From Candidatus Enterococcus murrayae (GTDB lineage: Bacteria > Bacillota > Bacilli > Lactobacillales > Enterococcaceae), in NCBI RefSeq assembly GCF_017315985.1, contig NZ_JAFLVR010000024.1, positions 25,792 to 89,791 of the forward strand: a DNA stretch of 64,000 nucleotides. Direction: 5' to 3'. Below are positions 36,190 through 45,451 of the stretch, piece after piece. Every line of letters starts with the position of its first letter. Position 1 is the first letter of the stretch. Below the pieces are notes generated by a model, which searched no databases, was not told where the DNA came from, and saw nothing but the letters and a program-made list of their open reading frames with translations. The position numbers and the translations under genes are program-made.

Positions 36190-36218
36190 ATTATATCAAA
36201 ATGGAAATCAAAAGGAAA
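36190..36218 (-). promoter_or_regulatory. Candidate flavodoxin promoter
   Basis: On the minus strand a consensus TATAAT (plus 36190-36195) has a weak TTTCCT (plus 36213-36218) 17 nt upstream. Confidence 0.45.
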
Positions 36219-36236
36219 TCACCGCTCTCTAACCAT

Positions 36237-36265
36237 TTGTTCGCTTTATAGGGTTATGTTAAAAT
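36237..36265 (+). promoter_or_regulatory. Candidate promoter of map-yihY
   Basis: TTGTTC (36237-36242) and TAAAAT (36260-36265) are 17 nt apart. The leader to the map ATG is about 150 nt and contains no clear terminator. Confidence 0.5.
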
Positions 36266-36420
36266 GGACAAGATGAAAAAGGATGTTCGTCCAGCTTTTC
36301 ACAGACTTATAATTAAACGGATTTGAAAGAAAGTTTAAGCGGACGATCTGGATAAATATTTTCACCAGAAGAATAAGGACAAAATAATTAGTAGAATTAT
36401 CAATATGAGGAGTCGAGAAC

Positions 36421-37185
36421 ATGATCACATTAAAATCACCCCGTGAAGTAGAAATGATGAATGAATCAGGCGAATTACTGGCGGATGTCCATCGTCATTT
36501 GCGGGATTTTATAAAACCAGGAATTACTAGTATGGATATTGAAAATTTTGTACGGGACTTTATTGAAAGTCATGGCGGTGTGGCAGCACAAATAGGCTTT
36601 GAGGGCTATGAGTACGCGACCTGCTGCAGTATCAATGATGAAATTTGTCATGGTTTTCCAAGAAAGAAGCCATTAAAGAATGGCGACCTGATTAAAGTCG
36701 ACATGTGTGTCGAATACAAAGGAGCAATGTCTGATTCCTGCTGGTCATACGCTGTAGGTGAAGCGTCACCCGAGATCAAACGATTAATGGAAGTTACTAA
36801 AAAGGCGATGTATCTTGGAATTGAACAAGCACAGGTTGGAAACCGCATCGGCGATATTGGTCACGCGATCCAAACCTATGCTGAAGGCGAGGGCTTCTCA
36901 GTTGTGCGTGATTTTGTTGGACATGGCATTGGACCGACTATCCATGAAGAGCCTGCGATTCCGCATTACGGTGTTGCTGGAAAAGGCTTGCGGCTAAAGG
37001 AAGGTATGGTTATTACGATCGAACCGATGATTAATACTGGAGATTGGCAAATGAAGATGGATCCGAATGGCTGGACTGCGTATACGCGTGATGGCGGCTG
37101 GTGTGCTCAATATGAACATACATTGGCGATTACAAAAGAAGGACCAAAAATTTTAACTTCACAAGGTGAAGAAGGAACGTATTAG
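36421..37185 (+). CDS. map: Methionine aminopeptidase, type I
   Basis: This enzyme removes the initiator methionine from nascent proteins. The 254-residue pita-bread-fold enzyme has the catalytic His region ICHGFP near residue 80 and metal ligands in VDMCVEYKGAMSDSC (two Asp), GHGIGPTIHEEP, and the two Glu sites in ITIEPM and AQYEHTLAIT. It ends with an extra GPKILTSQGEEGTY tail like the Gram-positive form. yihY follows after 15 bp, then the EPA locus. Confidence 0.96.
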   Translation: MITLKSPREVEMMNESGELLADVHRHLRDFIKPGITSMDIENFVRDFIESHGGVAAQIGFEGYEYATCCSINDEICHGFPRKKPLKNGDLIKVDMCVEYKGAMSDSCWSYAVGEASPEIKRLMEVTKKAMYLGIEQAQVGNRIGDIGHAIQTYAEGEGFSVVRDFVGHGIGPTIHEEPAIPHYGVAGKGLRLKEGMVITIEPMINTGDWQMKMDPNGWTAYTRDGGWCAQYEHTLAITKEGPKILTSQGEEGTY

Positions 37186-37200
37186 GACGACGAGGATTTT

Positions 37201-38124
37201 ATGGGACCAATAGATAAAATTAAAAAGAATAAGAAATTAATGGATTTTATCCAATCGATCCAAAAGCATTTAGCAGAAACAGAAATAGGCGACCGCTCTG
37301 TGGTAGTCGCCTATTATTTATTGCTGTCATTTTTTCCAATCTTGATTATTGTTGGCAATTTGCTGCCCTACTTTAATATCACTCCAGAAACAGTTCTGCC
37401 ATATTTAAGTGAAGCCATTCCGCCAAATGTTTTTAGTTTTTTAAAGCCGGCGATTACTGGTTTGTTAGAAAATACTTCCGGCGGTATGCTTTCTATCTCG
37501 GTTCTGGCCGCTTTGTGGTCATCTAGTCGAGGAATTAATGCGCTGCAAACAGCGTTGAACCGGGCCTATGGTGTCGAAGACCGTGGGAATTTTGTTATCA
37601 GCCGTATTGTCTCGGTGGGCATTGTGGGCATTTTAATGATGGCGATCATTGCTGTCGCGCTGTTTTTTAGTGCAGGTCAAGTAATTTTAGATGCTTTACA
37701 GCAATTATTACGTTTTTCACCAGATATCATCGATACATTCTTGGCTTTGCGCTGGCCAGTGACATTGATTGGGTTGCTGGTTATCTTAGGTGGTTTATAT
37801 ATCGTTATCCCTAATGCGCATGTACGGATAAAATATGCACTTCCCGGAACAATTTTTGCGACAGTTGGTTGGATCGTTTTAGCACAAGGATTCAGTATCT
37901 ATGCCCAGACTTTTGCTCAACGAGTTTCTGGTTACCAAATCATCGGGAGTTTCATAGTTTTGATGTTTTGGCTGAATTTTGCCGCGACGATTATTATTTT
38001 AGGCGGTGTGTTAAACGTGGCAATTGAAGAATATCGTACAGGTCAAGAAGTCACAGAAGGATCAAATCGTGTTAATAAATGGTTTAACAAGTTGAAGGAT
38101 CGTTTCATTAAAAAGAAAAAATAA
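37201..38124 (+). CDS. YihY/BrkB-family membrane protein
   Basis: A 307-residue integral membrane protein with about six TM helices. The conserved family segments are VVVAYYLLLSFFPILIIVGNLLPY near residue 35, SSRGINALQTALNRAYGVED near 106, and YQIIGSFIVLMFWLNFAATIIILGGVLN near 245. It was formerly annotated as ribonuclease BN, which is wrong for this family. The role is unknown. It likely shares a transcript with map. Confidence 0.92.
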   Translation: MGPIDKIKKNKKLMDFIQSIQKHLAETEIGDRSVVVAYYLLLSFFPILIIVGNLLPYFNITPETVLPYLSEAIPPNVFSFLKPAITGLLENTSGGMLSISVLAALWSSSRGINALQTALNRAYGVEDRGNFVISRIVSVGIVGILMMAIIAVALFFSAGQVILDALQQLLRFSPDIIDTFLALRWPVTLIGLLVILGGLYIVIPNAHVRIKYALPGTIFATVGWIVLAQGFSIYAQTFAQRVSGYQIIGSFIVLMFWLNFAATIIILGGVLNVAIEEYRTGQEVTEGSNRVNKWFNKLKDRFIKKKK

Positions 38125-38156
38125 TCTCAAGAATTTTGAAAGATTTTAGGAGAGCC

Positions 38157-38184
38157 TTGTAAAGAGTGGTCAATCCTATATAAT
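38157..38184 (+). promoter_or_regulatory. Promoter of the EPA operon
   Basis: TTGTAA (38157-38162) and consensus TATAAT (38179-38184) are 16 nt apart, 28 nt before the epaA-like ATG. Confidence 0.65.
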
Positions 38185-38211
38185 AATTTTAGTAAAAAGG
38201 CAGGTGGCAAT

Positions 38212-39330
38212 ATGTTAGTATCATTCGGGCTGATCATTAAATATTTTTTGACTTTTTTGATTGCGTTGATTTTGACTCCGATTTTTAAAATAATTTCGGT
38301 CCAGACTGGGTTGGTAGATAATCCAAATGCGCGCCGAATGAATCAAGTGCCAATGCCCAGTGCTGGCGGCTTGCCAATTTTTATTACGTTTGCTATTTCA
38401 TCGTTAATTCTATTCCGTAATGTGATTCCTTTTGATTATATCAGCAAGATTTTAGTTGGTGGTTTAATTATTATTATTACGGGTCTTTTGGATGATAAAT
38501 ATGAATTGACGCCTAAACAGAAAAGTATTGGGATTCTTTTGGCAGGATTAGTCATTTATTTTTATGCCGATATTCAGTTTGATTTTTTCACGGCACCGCT
38601 GTTTGGCCGAATCAATCTTGAATGGCTCAGCTTACCGGCAACCTTATTTTGGATTTTCGGAATTACTAATGCGTTGAATCTAATCGATGGGTTGGATGGT
38701 CTAGCCTCGGGTGTATCGATCATTAGTTTGACGACGATCGGTGTAATAGGTTATTTCTTCCTGCATTCGTCGACTGTGTATATATCATTAGCAATTTTTT
38801 GTTTGGTTGCAAGTATCATGGGATTCTTTCCCTATAACTTTCATCCTGCTAAGATTTATTTAGGGGATACAGGGGCCTTATTCTTAGGCTTCATGATGTC
38901 TGTATTGACATTGCAGGGATTAAAAAATGTTACGTTTATTTCTTTGATCACACCATTGGTGATCCTAGGGGTTCCAGTGACTGATACTTTCTTTGCGATG
39001 GTTCGGCGGAAATCTAAAAATATGCCGATTTCTGCTGCTGATAAACAGCACTTGCATCACCGCCTATTAAATCTAGGCTTTACACATCGCGGGGCAGTTT
39101 TGACGATTTATGCGATTGCTGTGCTGTTCTCATTTTCTGCATTGTTATTGAATTACACAAGCAAAGTAGGAACGATCGTTTTGATTGTTGCCATGGTTTT
39201 TGCTTTGACCTTCTTGTTAGAGCTGATTGGTTTAATCAGTGAAAAATACAGTTTTATTACAAAAAGTTTCCGATTCTTCGGAAACAAGGAATATCGTTCG
39301 CAGGTGCTGCAAAAATATTTGAAGAAATGA
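38212..39330 (+). CDS. epaA: Undecaprenyl-phosphate sugar-1-phosphate transferase (TagO/WecA/EpaA)
   Basis: It starts the polysaccharide by moving GlcNAc-1-phosphate from UDP-GlcNAc to undecaprenyl phosphate. The 372-residue protein has about eleven TM helices and shares motifs with MraY: GLLDDKYELTPKQK near residue 98, NALNLIDGLDGLASG near 155, FFPYNFHPAKIYLGDTGALFLGF near 204, and the HLHHRLLNLG histidine motif near 282. It could supply both EPA and teichoic-acid-type polymers. The start is ATG 38212 after GGCAGGTGG. Confidence 0.93.
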   Translation: MLVSFGLIIKYFLTFLIALILTPIFKIISVQTGLVDNPNARRMNQVPMPSAGGLPIFITFAISSLILFRNVIPFDYISKILVGGLIIIITGLLDDKYELTPKQKSIGILLAGLVIYFYADIQFDFFTAPLFGRINLEWLSLPATLFWIFGITNALNLIDGLDGLASGVSIISLTTIGVIGYFFLHSSTVYISLAIFCLVASIMGFFPYNFHPAKIYLGDTGALFLGFMMSVLTLQGLKNVTFISLITPLVILGVPVTDTFFAMVRRKSKNMPISAADKQHLHHRLLNLGFTHRGAVLTIYAIAVLFSFSALLLNYTSKVGTIVLIVAMVFALTFLLELIGLISEKYSFITKSFRFFGNKEYRSQVLQKYLKK

Positions 39331-40140
39331 GTGTTGTCGTCCGTTATGAATATGAATGATATTAATGTGACTGTCAGCATCGTGACCCACAATAGCGACA
39401 AGATCTTTCTAAGTCTAGATTCGTTAATTGAAATATTAGGGACAGATCAATCGATTCAAGTTAAGATTTTTGATAATGCTTCTGAACCAGAATATCGTGA
39501 ACGGCTAAAAAAATATCTTGTTTATCCGTTTGTGAAGATAAATTTTTATGAAGAGAACAAGGGCTTTGGTTTTGGGCATAACACTAATTTATTGGAAACA
39601 ACTGGATACGGTATTATTTTTAATCCAGATATTATCCTTTCAAAAAATCATTTGAAAGATATGGCTGCTCATTTGGCTGAAACCCCGGAGTGTGGATTGT
39701 TGGCTCCGAAAATATTAAACGAAGATGGAACAACACAATTTTTAATTCGCAATCATTTGAATGTTTTTGATTATATGCTGCGTTTCATTCCGTTTAAGTT
39801 TGTTAAAAAACTATTTGCGAAGCGATTGGCTAGATTTGAGTGTCGTGATTTACCAGACGATCGTGATAGTTTTGTCCGAATGATCTCTGGCAGTTTTATG
39901 GTAGTTGATTTGACTAAATTTAATGAGATCGAAGGATTTGATGATCGCTACTTTATGTACTTCGAGGATAATGATCTTTGTCGTAAAATGGAGCAAGCGG
40001 GCTATCAGGCAATTTATAGCCCACAGTTCACGGTTGTTCACTTATACGAACGCGGAGCAGTCAAAAGCCGAAAATTATTTTTTATTTTCTTACAGTCCAT
40101 GAGAAAGTATTTTCAAAAATGGGGCTGGCAATTTTTTTAA
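39331..40140 (+). CDS. epaB: GT2 rhamnosyltransferase (EpaB-like)
   Basis: A 269-residue WbbL/RfbF-type family 2 glycosyltransferase. It starts the fold with VTVSIVTHNSDKIFLSLDSL, then IFDNAS, NKGFGFGHNTNLL and IIFNPDIILS (the DXD-equivalent). The acceptor-side segment is GSFMVVDLTKFNEIEGFDDRYFMYFEDNDLCRK, with its ED-D motif. By position it corresponds to EpaB, proposed to add the first rhamnose to the lipid-linked GlcNAc. The start is uncertain: GTG 39331 directly follows the epaA stop codon, with ATG 39346 and 39352 as alternatives and no strong SD. Confidence 0.87.
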   Translation: MLSSVMNMNDINVTVSIVTHNSDKIFLSLDSLIEILGTDQSIQVKIFDNASEPEYRERLKKYLVYPFVKINFYEENKGFGFGHNTNLLETTGYGIIFNPDIILSKNHLKDMAAHLAETPECGLLAPKILNEDGTTQFLIRNHLNVFDYMLRFIPFKFVKKLFAKRLARFECRDLPDDRDSFVRMISGSFMVVDLTKFNEIEGFDDRYFMYFEDNDLCRKMEQAGYQAIYSPQFTVVHLYERGAVKSRKLFFIFLQSMRKYFQKWGWQFF

Positions 40141-40155
40141 TTTTGGAGGTAGGGA

Positions 40156-40917
40156 ATGCAAAAGCAGTCCAATACGCGAATCTCCGTTTGTATGGCGACA
40201 TACAACGGGCGTCACTTTATTGAGGAACAATTGAACAGCATATTCCCGCAGCTTTCAGAGCATGATGAGTTGATTATTTCCGACGACCATTCCACAGATG
40301 GCACGTGGGAATTTTTATTAGACTTACAAGTAAGTGATCCACGCGTCAAGCTTTTTCAAAATGAAGGAAAAGGTCTGATCGCGAATTTTGCTAATGCCAT
40401 CCAGCACAGTAAGCATCCGATCATTTTTTTAAGTGATCAGGATGATCTCTGGCATGTGGACAAAGTTAAAAGGACGCTGCCATATTTTGACAATTCGAGA
40501 ACAAAAGTGGTCGTTTCTGATTTGATTATCGTGGATAATGATCTCGAAGTTTTAGTGCCCTCTTATCAAGCGATGCGCCACACCCATTCTGGGTTCTGGC
40601 ATAACATCGTGAAGAGCAGCTATATTGGTGCCGGGATGGCTTTTCGTTCAGAGCTGAAAAAAATCATTTTACCAATTCCAGCTGAAGTACCGATGCATGA
40701 CATGTGGATTGGATTGCTGGCCGATTATTATCATGGTGTGGTATTTATTCCTGAACAGCTGGTATATTATCGTCGTCATGGGTTGAATGCATCAGAGATA
40801 AAAACCACTGCTTCACGAGTTCAGCAGTTTAAATGGCGATGGAACGCCTTGAAATTAGTTAGAAAAAGAATAAAAGAATTCAAAAAAAAACAGCAAAACG
40901 ATTTTTCTAATACCTAA
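40156..40917 (+). CDS. epaC: GT2 glycosyltransferase (EpaC-like)
   Basis: A 253-residue GT-A enzyme with [21 protein letters not shown] at the start, [11 protein letters not shown] near residue 42, the metal site SDQDDLWH near 93, and the acceptor motif MHDMWIG near 176. It resembles RgpB/WbbM-like rhamnosyltransferases that build rhamnan chains. SD TGGAGG precedes the ATG 15 bp after the preceding gene. The exact linkage formed cannot be read from sequence. Confidence 0.85.
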   Translation: MQKQSNTRISVCMATYNGRHFIEEQLNSIFPQLSEHDELIISDDHSTDGTWEFLLDLQVSDPRVKLFQNEGKGLIANFANAIQHSKHPIIFLSDQDDLWHVDKVKRTLPYFDNSRTKVVVSDLIIVDNDLEVLVPSYQAMRHTHSGFWHNIVKSSYIGAGMAFRSELKKIILPIPAEVPMHDMWIGLLADYYHGVVFIPEQLVYYRRHGLNASEIKTTASRVQQFKWRWNALKLVRKRIKEFKKKQQNDFSNT

Positions 40918-40930
40918 CATCGGGTATAAT
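40902..40930 (+). promoter_or_regulatory. Candidate internal promoter ahead of rmlA
   Basis: A consensus TATAAT (40925-40930) has TTTTTC (40902-40907) 17 nt upstream and lies 30 nt before the rmlA ATG. It could give extra expression of the dTDP-rhamnose genes. Confidence 0.4.
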
Positions 40931-40960
40931 GTGTTCGTATGCAAAAAAAGGAGCGTAAGT

Positions 40961-41830
40961 ATGAAAGGAATTATTCTAGCAGGGGGTAGCGGCACACGCT
41001 TATATCCTCTAACCAAAGCAACTTCGAAACAATTAATGCCGGTTTACGATAAACCAATGATCTACTACCCAATGTCTACGTTAATGTTGGCAGGAATCAA
41101 TGAAATTTTGATCATCTCGACACCACAAGACACGCCACGCTTTGAAAATCTTTTCGGTGATGGGCATGAATTGGGGATCCATATCGAATATGCGGTGCAA
41201 GAAAGTCCGGACGGCTTGGCTCAAGCATTTATTATTGGAGAAGAGTTTATTGGCGATGATAGTGTCTGTCTAGTTTTAGGGGACAACATTTATTATGGCG
41301 ACGGATTATCACGTATGTTGCAGCGTGCCGCGAAGAAAACAGAGGGTGCGACGGTCTTCGGCTATCATGTGAATGATCCAGAGCGATTTGGCGTGGTGGA
41401 ATTTGATGGCGATATGCAAGCTGTTTCAATTGAAGAAAAACCGGAAAAACCAAAATCGCATTATGCTGTAACTGGCTTGTATTTCTATGATAACGATGTA
41501 GTTGAGATTGCCAAAAATATTCAGCCATCTGAGCGCGGTGAGTTAGAGATTACGGATGTCAATAAAGAATATTTGAAACGCAATAGATTATCTGTAGAAG
41601 TGATGAGCCGTGGCTTTGCTTGGTTAGACACAGGTACGCACGAATCATTGTTAGAAGCTTCTACTTTTATTTCGACGATTGAAAAACGCCAAAATCTAAA
41701 AGTAGCCTGCTTAGAAGAAATTTCTTATCGAATGGGTTATATCACTAAAGAAGATTTAGTTGAACTTGCACAGCCATTGAAGAAAAACCAATATGGTCAA
41801 TATCTATTACGTTTAGCAGAAGAGGAATAG
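40961..41830 (+). CDS. rmlA: Glucose-1-phosphate thymidylyltransferase RmlA
   Basis: RmlA catalyses the first dTDP-L-rhamnose step, dTTP plus glucose-1-phosphate to dTDP-glucose. The 289-residue enzyme has [18 protein letters not shown] and [15 protein letters not shown] at the N-terminus, then LGDNIYYG near residue 107 and [12 protein letters not shown] near 155. The start is ATG 40961, 8 nt after AAAGGAGCG; the longer frame from 40931 lacks a site. It is followed by rmlC after 2 bp. It corresponds to epaE. Confidence 0.96.
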   Translation: MKGIILAGGSGTRLYPLTKATSKQLMPVYDKPMIYYPMSTLMLAGINEILIISTPQDTPRFENLFGDGHELGIHIEYAVQESPDGLAQAFIIGEEFIGDDSVCLVLGDNIYYGDGLSRMLQRAAKKTEGATVFGYHVNDPERFGVVEFDGDMQAVSIEEKPEKPKSHYAVTGLYFYDNDVVEIAKNIQPSERGELEITDVNKEYLKRNRLSVEVMSRGFAWLDTGTHESLLEASTFISTIEKRQNLKVACLEEISYRMGYITKEDLVELAQPLKKNQYGQYLLRLAEEE

Positions 41831-41832
41831 AC

Positions 41833-42414
41833 ATGGGAAAAATCAAAGTAACAGAAACAAATTTAACAGATGTAAAAATTTTAGAACCTGCTGTATTCGG
41901 AGATCATCGGGGATTCTTTACGGAAAGCTACTCCGTGGAAGATTTCAAGGCAGCGGGGATTGATTTTGATTTTATTCAAGACAATCATTCACTATCGACC
42001 CAACCGGGGGTTTTACGCGGTCTGCATTTCCAAAAAGGCAAATCTGCACAGACGAAGCTGATTCGTGTTGTAACAGGTGCGGTCCTAGATGTGATCGTAG
42101 ATATCCGCAAAGGCAGTCCGACTTATGGAAAATGGGAAGGCTACATTCTTTCGGAGCATAATCATCGTCAGTTGTTAGTACCTCGCGGTTTTGCCCATGG
42201 TTTTGTTACTCTGACGCCAAACGTCAACTTCATGTACAAATGCGACAATTACTATGATGCAGAAGCAGATGGCGGTATTTCATTTGCTGATCCCGATTTA
42301 GCAATTGATTGGCCGATCGCTATTGAAAAAGCTATCACGTCAGAAAAAGACGCAAAACAACCGACTTTGAAAGAATTTGAAACTGAAAATCCCTTTGTCT
42401 ACGGTGAAATCTAA
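41833..42414 (+). CDS. rmlC: dTDP-4-dehydrorhamnose 3,5-epimerase RmlC
   Basis: RmlC catalyses the third step of dTDP-rhamnose synthesis. It is a 193-residue cupin with FGDHRGFFTESY near residue 21, DNHSLSTQPGVLRGLHFQ near 50 (catalytic His in RGLHFQ), DVIVDIRKGSPTYGKW near 83, and LLVPRGFAHGFVTL near 111. It starts 2 bp after rmlA. It corresponds to epaF. A 129-bp gap without a clear terminator separates it from rmlB. Confidence 0.96.
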   Translation: MGKIKVTETNLTDVKILEPAVFGDHRGFFTESYSVEDFKAAGIDFDFIQDNHSLSTQPGVLRGLHFQKGKSAQTKLIRVVTGAVLDVIVDIRKGSPTYGKWEGYILSEHNHRQLLVPRGFAHGFVTLTPNVNFMYKCDNYYDAEADGGISFADPDLAIDWPIAIEKAITSEKDAKQPTLKEFETENPFVYGEI

Positions 42415-42543
42415 GAGGGCAAGTTCATTTTTGCAGTATAAAAGAATAAATAGTTCAACAGATTGACTATGTTTTATGAATCAAACTCAGTTTCTAAGTT
42501 TTTTTAAATGAGTACTTTAATACGAAATAGGAGTAAAGTATAG

Positions 42544-43572
<1,029 letters not shown>

Positions 43573-43585
43573 TACAAATTAAATG

Positions 43586-43608
43586 AGGCAGGTGCTACCT
43601 GCCTTTTT
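43586..43608 (+). terminator. Terminator between rmlB and rmlD
   Basis: A perfect stem, AGGCAGGT (43586-43593) with ACCTGCCT (43597-43604) and loop GCT, is followed by TTTT. It splits the EPA gene series and implies attenuation or a new promoter in 43609-43727, where I see no convincing consensus. Confidence 0.85.
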
Positions 43609-43727
43609 GCGAGTCAGACTGTTGAGTATGCTGTTTTTCAGTTTTAACAGTGATTCTGGCTGCTTAAGAAGAAAGCAAACTGCTGGAAGACTTTTTTACT
43701 AAATGAATACACAAGGAGTAGATAAAC

Positions 43728-44573
43728 ATGATCTTAATTACAGGTGGACATGGACAATTAGGTACAGAGCTGCGTTATTTGCTTGATGAAAAGCATATGG
43801 AGTATGTTTCAACAGATGCAGATCAGTTGGATATCACAGATAAAGAAGCCACACACAAGTTTATTACTGACATGAAACCAGAAACTATCTATCATTGTGC
43901 AGCATATACTGCTGTTGACAAAGCAGAAGATGAAGGCAAAGCACTTGATGAAAAAATCAATGTTGAGGGTACGCGCAATGTTGCTGAAGCAGCAAAAGCT
44001 GCTGGTTCAACGTTAGTCTATATCAGTACAGACTATGTTTTTGATGGCAAGAAAAAAGACGGCATGTATCAAGTCGATGATGCGACTAATCCATTAAGTG
44101 AATACGGCCGGACAAAGCTTCTTGGAGAAAAAGCTGTTCAAGAAATTATGGATGATTACTATATCATCCGTACCTCTTGGGTATTTGGTATTTATGGGCA
44201 CAACTTTATTTATACAATGCAAAACTTGGCTAAAACCCATGATCGATTGACTGTTGTGAATGATCAATTCGGACGTCCGACATGGACACGTACCTTAGCT
44301 GAATTTATGGCGTTTGTGATTGAGAAAAAAGTACCTTTTGGCGTGTATCACTTATCGAATGAAAATAGCTGTTCTTGGTATGAATTCGCGAAGGAAATTT
44401 TAAAAGATACAGATGTTGAAGTAGCACCTGTAACTTCAGAAGAGTATCCGCAAAAAGCGACACGTCCGCAATATTCAATTATGGACCTAAGCAAAGCACA
44501 AGCTTTAGGTTTTGAGATTCCAACTTGGCAAGAGGCGTTAGCCAGCTTTCTTGAATTAGAAGAAAAACAATAA
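43728..44573 (+). CDS. rmlD: dTDP-4-dehydrorhamnose reductase RmlD
   Basis: RmlD catalyses the final NADPH-dependent reduction giving dTDP-L-rhamnose. The 281-residue SDR has TGGHGQLGTELRYL at the start, HCAAYTAVDKAEDE near residue 64, YISTDYVFDGKK near 104, YGRTKLLGE with catalytic Tyr and Lys near 128, and RTSWVFG near 149. It corresponds to epaH. SD AAGGAGT precedes the ATG. It heads the second EPA segment after the terminator. Confidence 0.95.
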   Translation: MILITGGHGQLGTELRYLLDEKHMEYVSTDADQLDITDKEATHKFITDMKPETIYHCAAYTAVDKAEDEGKALDEKINVEGTRNVAEAAKAAGSTLVYISTDYVFDGKKKDGMYQVDDATNPLSEYGRTKLLGEKAVQEIMDDYYIIRTSWVFGIYGHNFIYTMQNLAKTHDRLTVVNDQFGRPTWTRTLAEFMAFVIEKKVPFGVYHLSNENSCSWYEFAKEILKDTDVEVAPVTSEEYPQKATRPQYSIMDLSKAQALGFEIPTWQEALASFLELEEKQ

Positions 44574-44593
44574 AAATCTATGGGGTGAGAAGT

Positions 44594-45451
44594 TTGTTTG
44601 AAATGATTGTAGTTTTATACAATATGACGTTTTCAGAATCGTCAACGATCAAAAGTCTGAACAAGCTTCTCACTTCAAACAATTTTCCGGAGATCAAGCG
44701 AGTATGGCTCTTTGATAATAGTCAACATGCTAACGAGCCAGAGAATCTAGATGAACGATTTCTTTATTATCACAGCTCAAAAAACGTTGGTTTGGCTCAG
44801 GCATATAATTATGCGTTGAAGCAACGCGGCGAAGAGACTGAGTGGCTAGTAACATTAGATCAAGATACAACACTTACAAACGAATACTTAGTAGAGCTGA
44901 TCACAGCATCTCACAACTTGCCGCAAACAGTAGCAGCTATAGCACCGATCATCAAAGATAATGAGCAGCAAATCTCACCTGTACGCAGTGATACATTACG
45001 TCCATTACATACAGAACTACCTAAAAAAGGTCAAACATATTCTCAAGATATTATGGTGATCAATTCAGCCGCAGCGCTTCGAACAAGCTTCTTAAACGAA
45101 ATTGGCGGCTACAATGTAGAGTTTCACTTAGATTACTTGGATCATTGGTTGAGCTGGCGGATTTTTACAGAAAAAAAGCAAATAAAAATCTTGTTGCATG
45201 AACTGCAGCATCAGTTATCTGTGTTAGATTATGTGAATCAAATGAATTTTTCTCGTTATCAAGCAATCATTCAGGCTGAAAAATGCTATTATTCTTTATA
45301 TGACAAACAATTGTTTTCTCAATATCGCAGGCAATTATTGCTCCGTGGATGCAAACAATTATTAACGGGTAAATTTAACTATGGAAAAATGACATTTAAA
45401 TTTTTATTCTCAGGAGGAAACAATGGAAACAAGGGCACAAAAGCGAACTAA
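44594..45451 (+). CDS. GT2 rhamnosyltransferase (EpaI-like)
   Basis: A family 2 glycosyltransferase of about 285 residues. The fold opens MIVVLYNMTFSES, continues VWLFDNSQ and NVGLAQAYNYALKQ, and has the metal site VTLDQDTTLTNEYL near residue 90. The acceptor region is FLNEIGGYNVEFHLDYLDHWLSWR. It resembles RfbF/RfbN-type rhamnosyltransferases. The start is unsure: GTG 44585 lies inside the SD (GGGGTGAG), TTG 44594 has workable spacing, and ATG 44603 opens directly on strand beta-1. By gene order it matches epaI. The end overlaps the next gene by 29 bp. Confidence 0.82.
   Translation: MFEMIVVLYNMTFSESSTIKSLNKLLTSNNFPEIKRVWLFDNSQHANEPENLDERFLYYHSSKNVGLAQAYNYALKQRGEETEWLVTLDQDTTLTNEYLVELITASHNLPQTVAAIAPIIKDNEQQISPVRSDTLRPLHTELPKKGQTYSQDIMVINSAAALRTSFLNEIGGYNVEFHLDYLDHWLSWRIFTEKKQIKILLHELQHQLSVLDYVNQMNFSRYQAIIQAEKCYYSLYDKQLFSQYRRQLLLRGCKQLLTGKFNYGKMTFKFLFSGGNNGNKGTKAN

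Noticed and set aside
45423..45451. 29-bp overlap of the EpaI-like and EpaJ-like genes as a possible frameshift
   Set aside because: Both proteins look complete and the downstream ATG has its own AGGAGG SD, so this is ordinary translational overlap.
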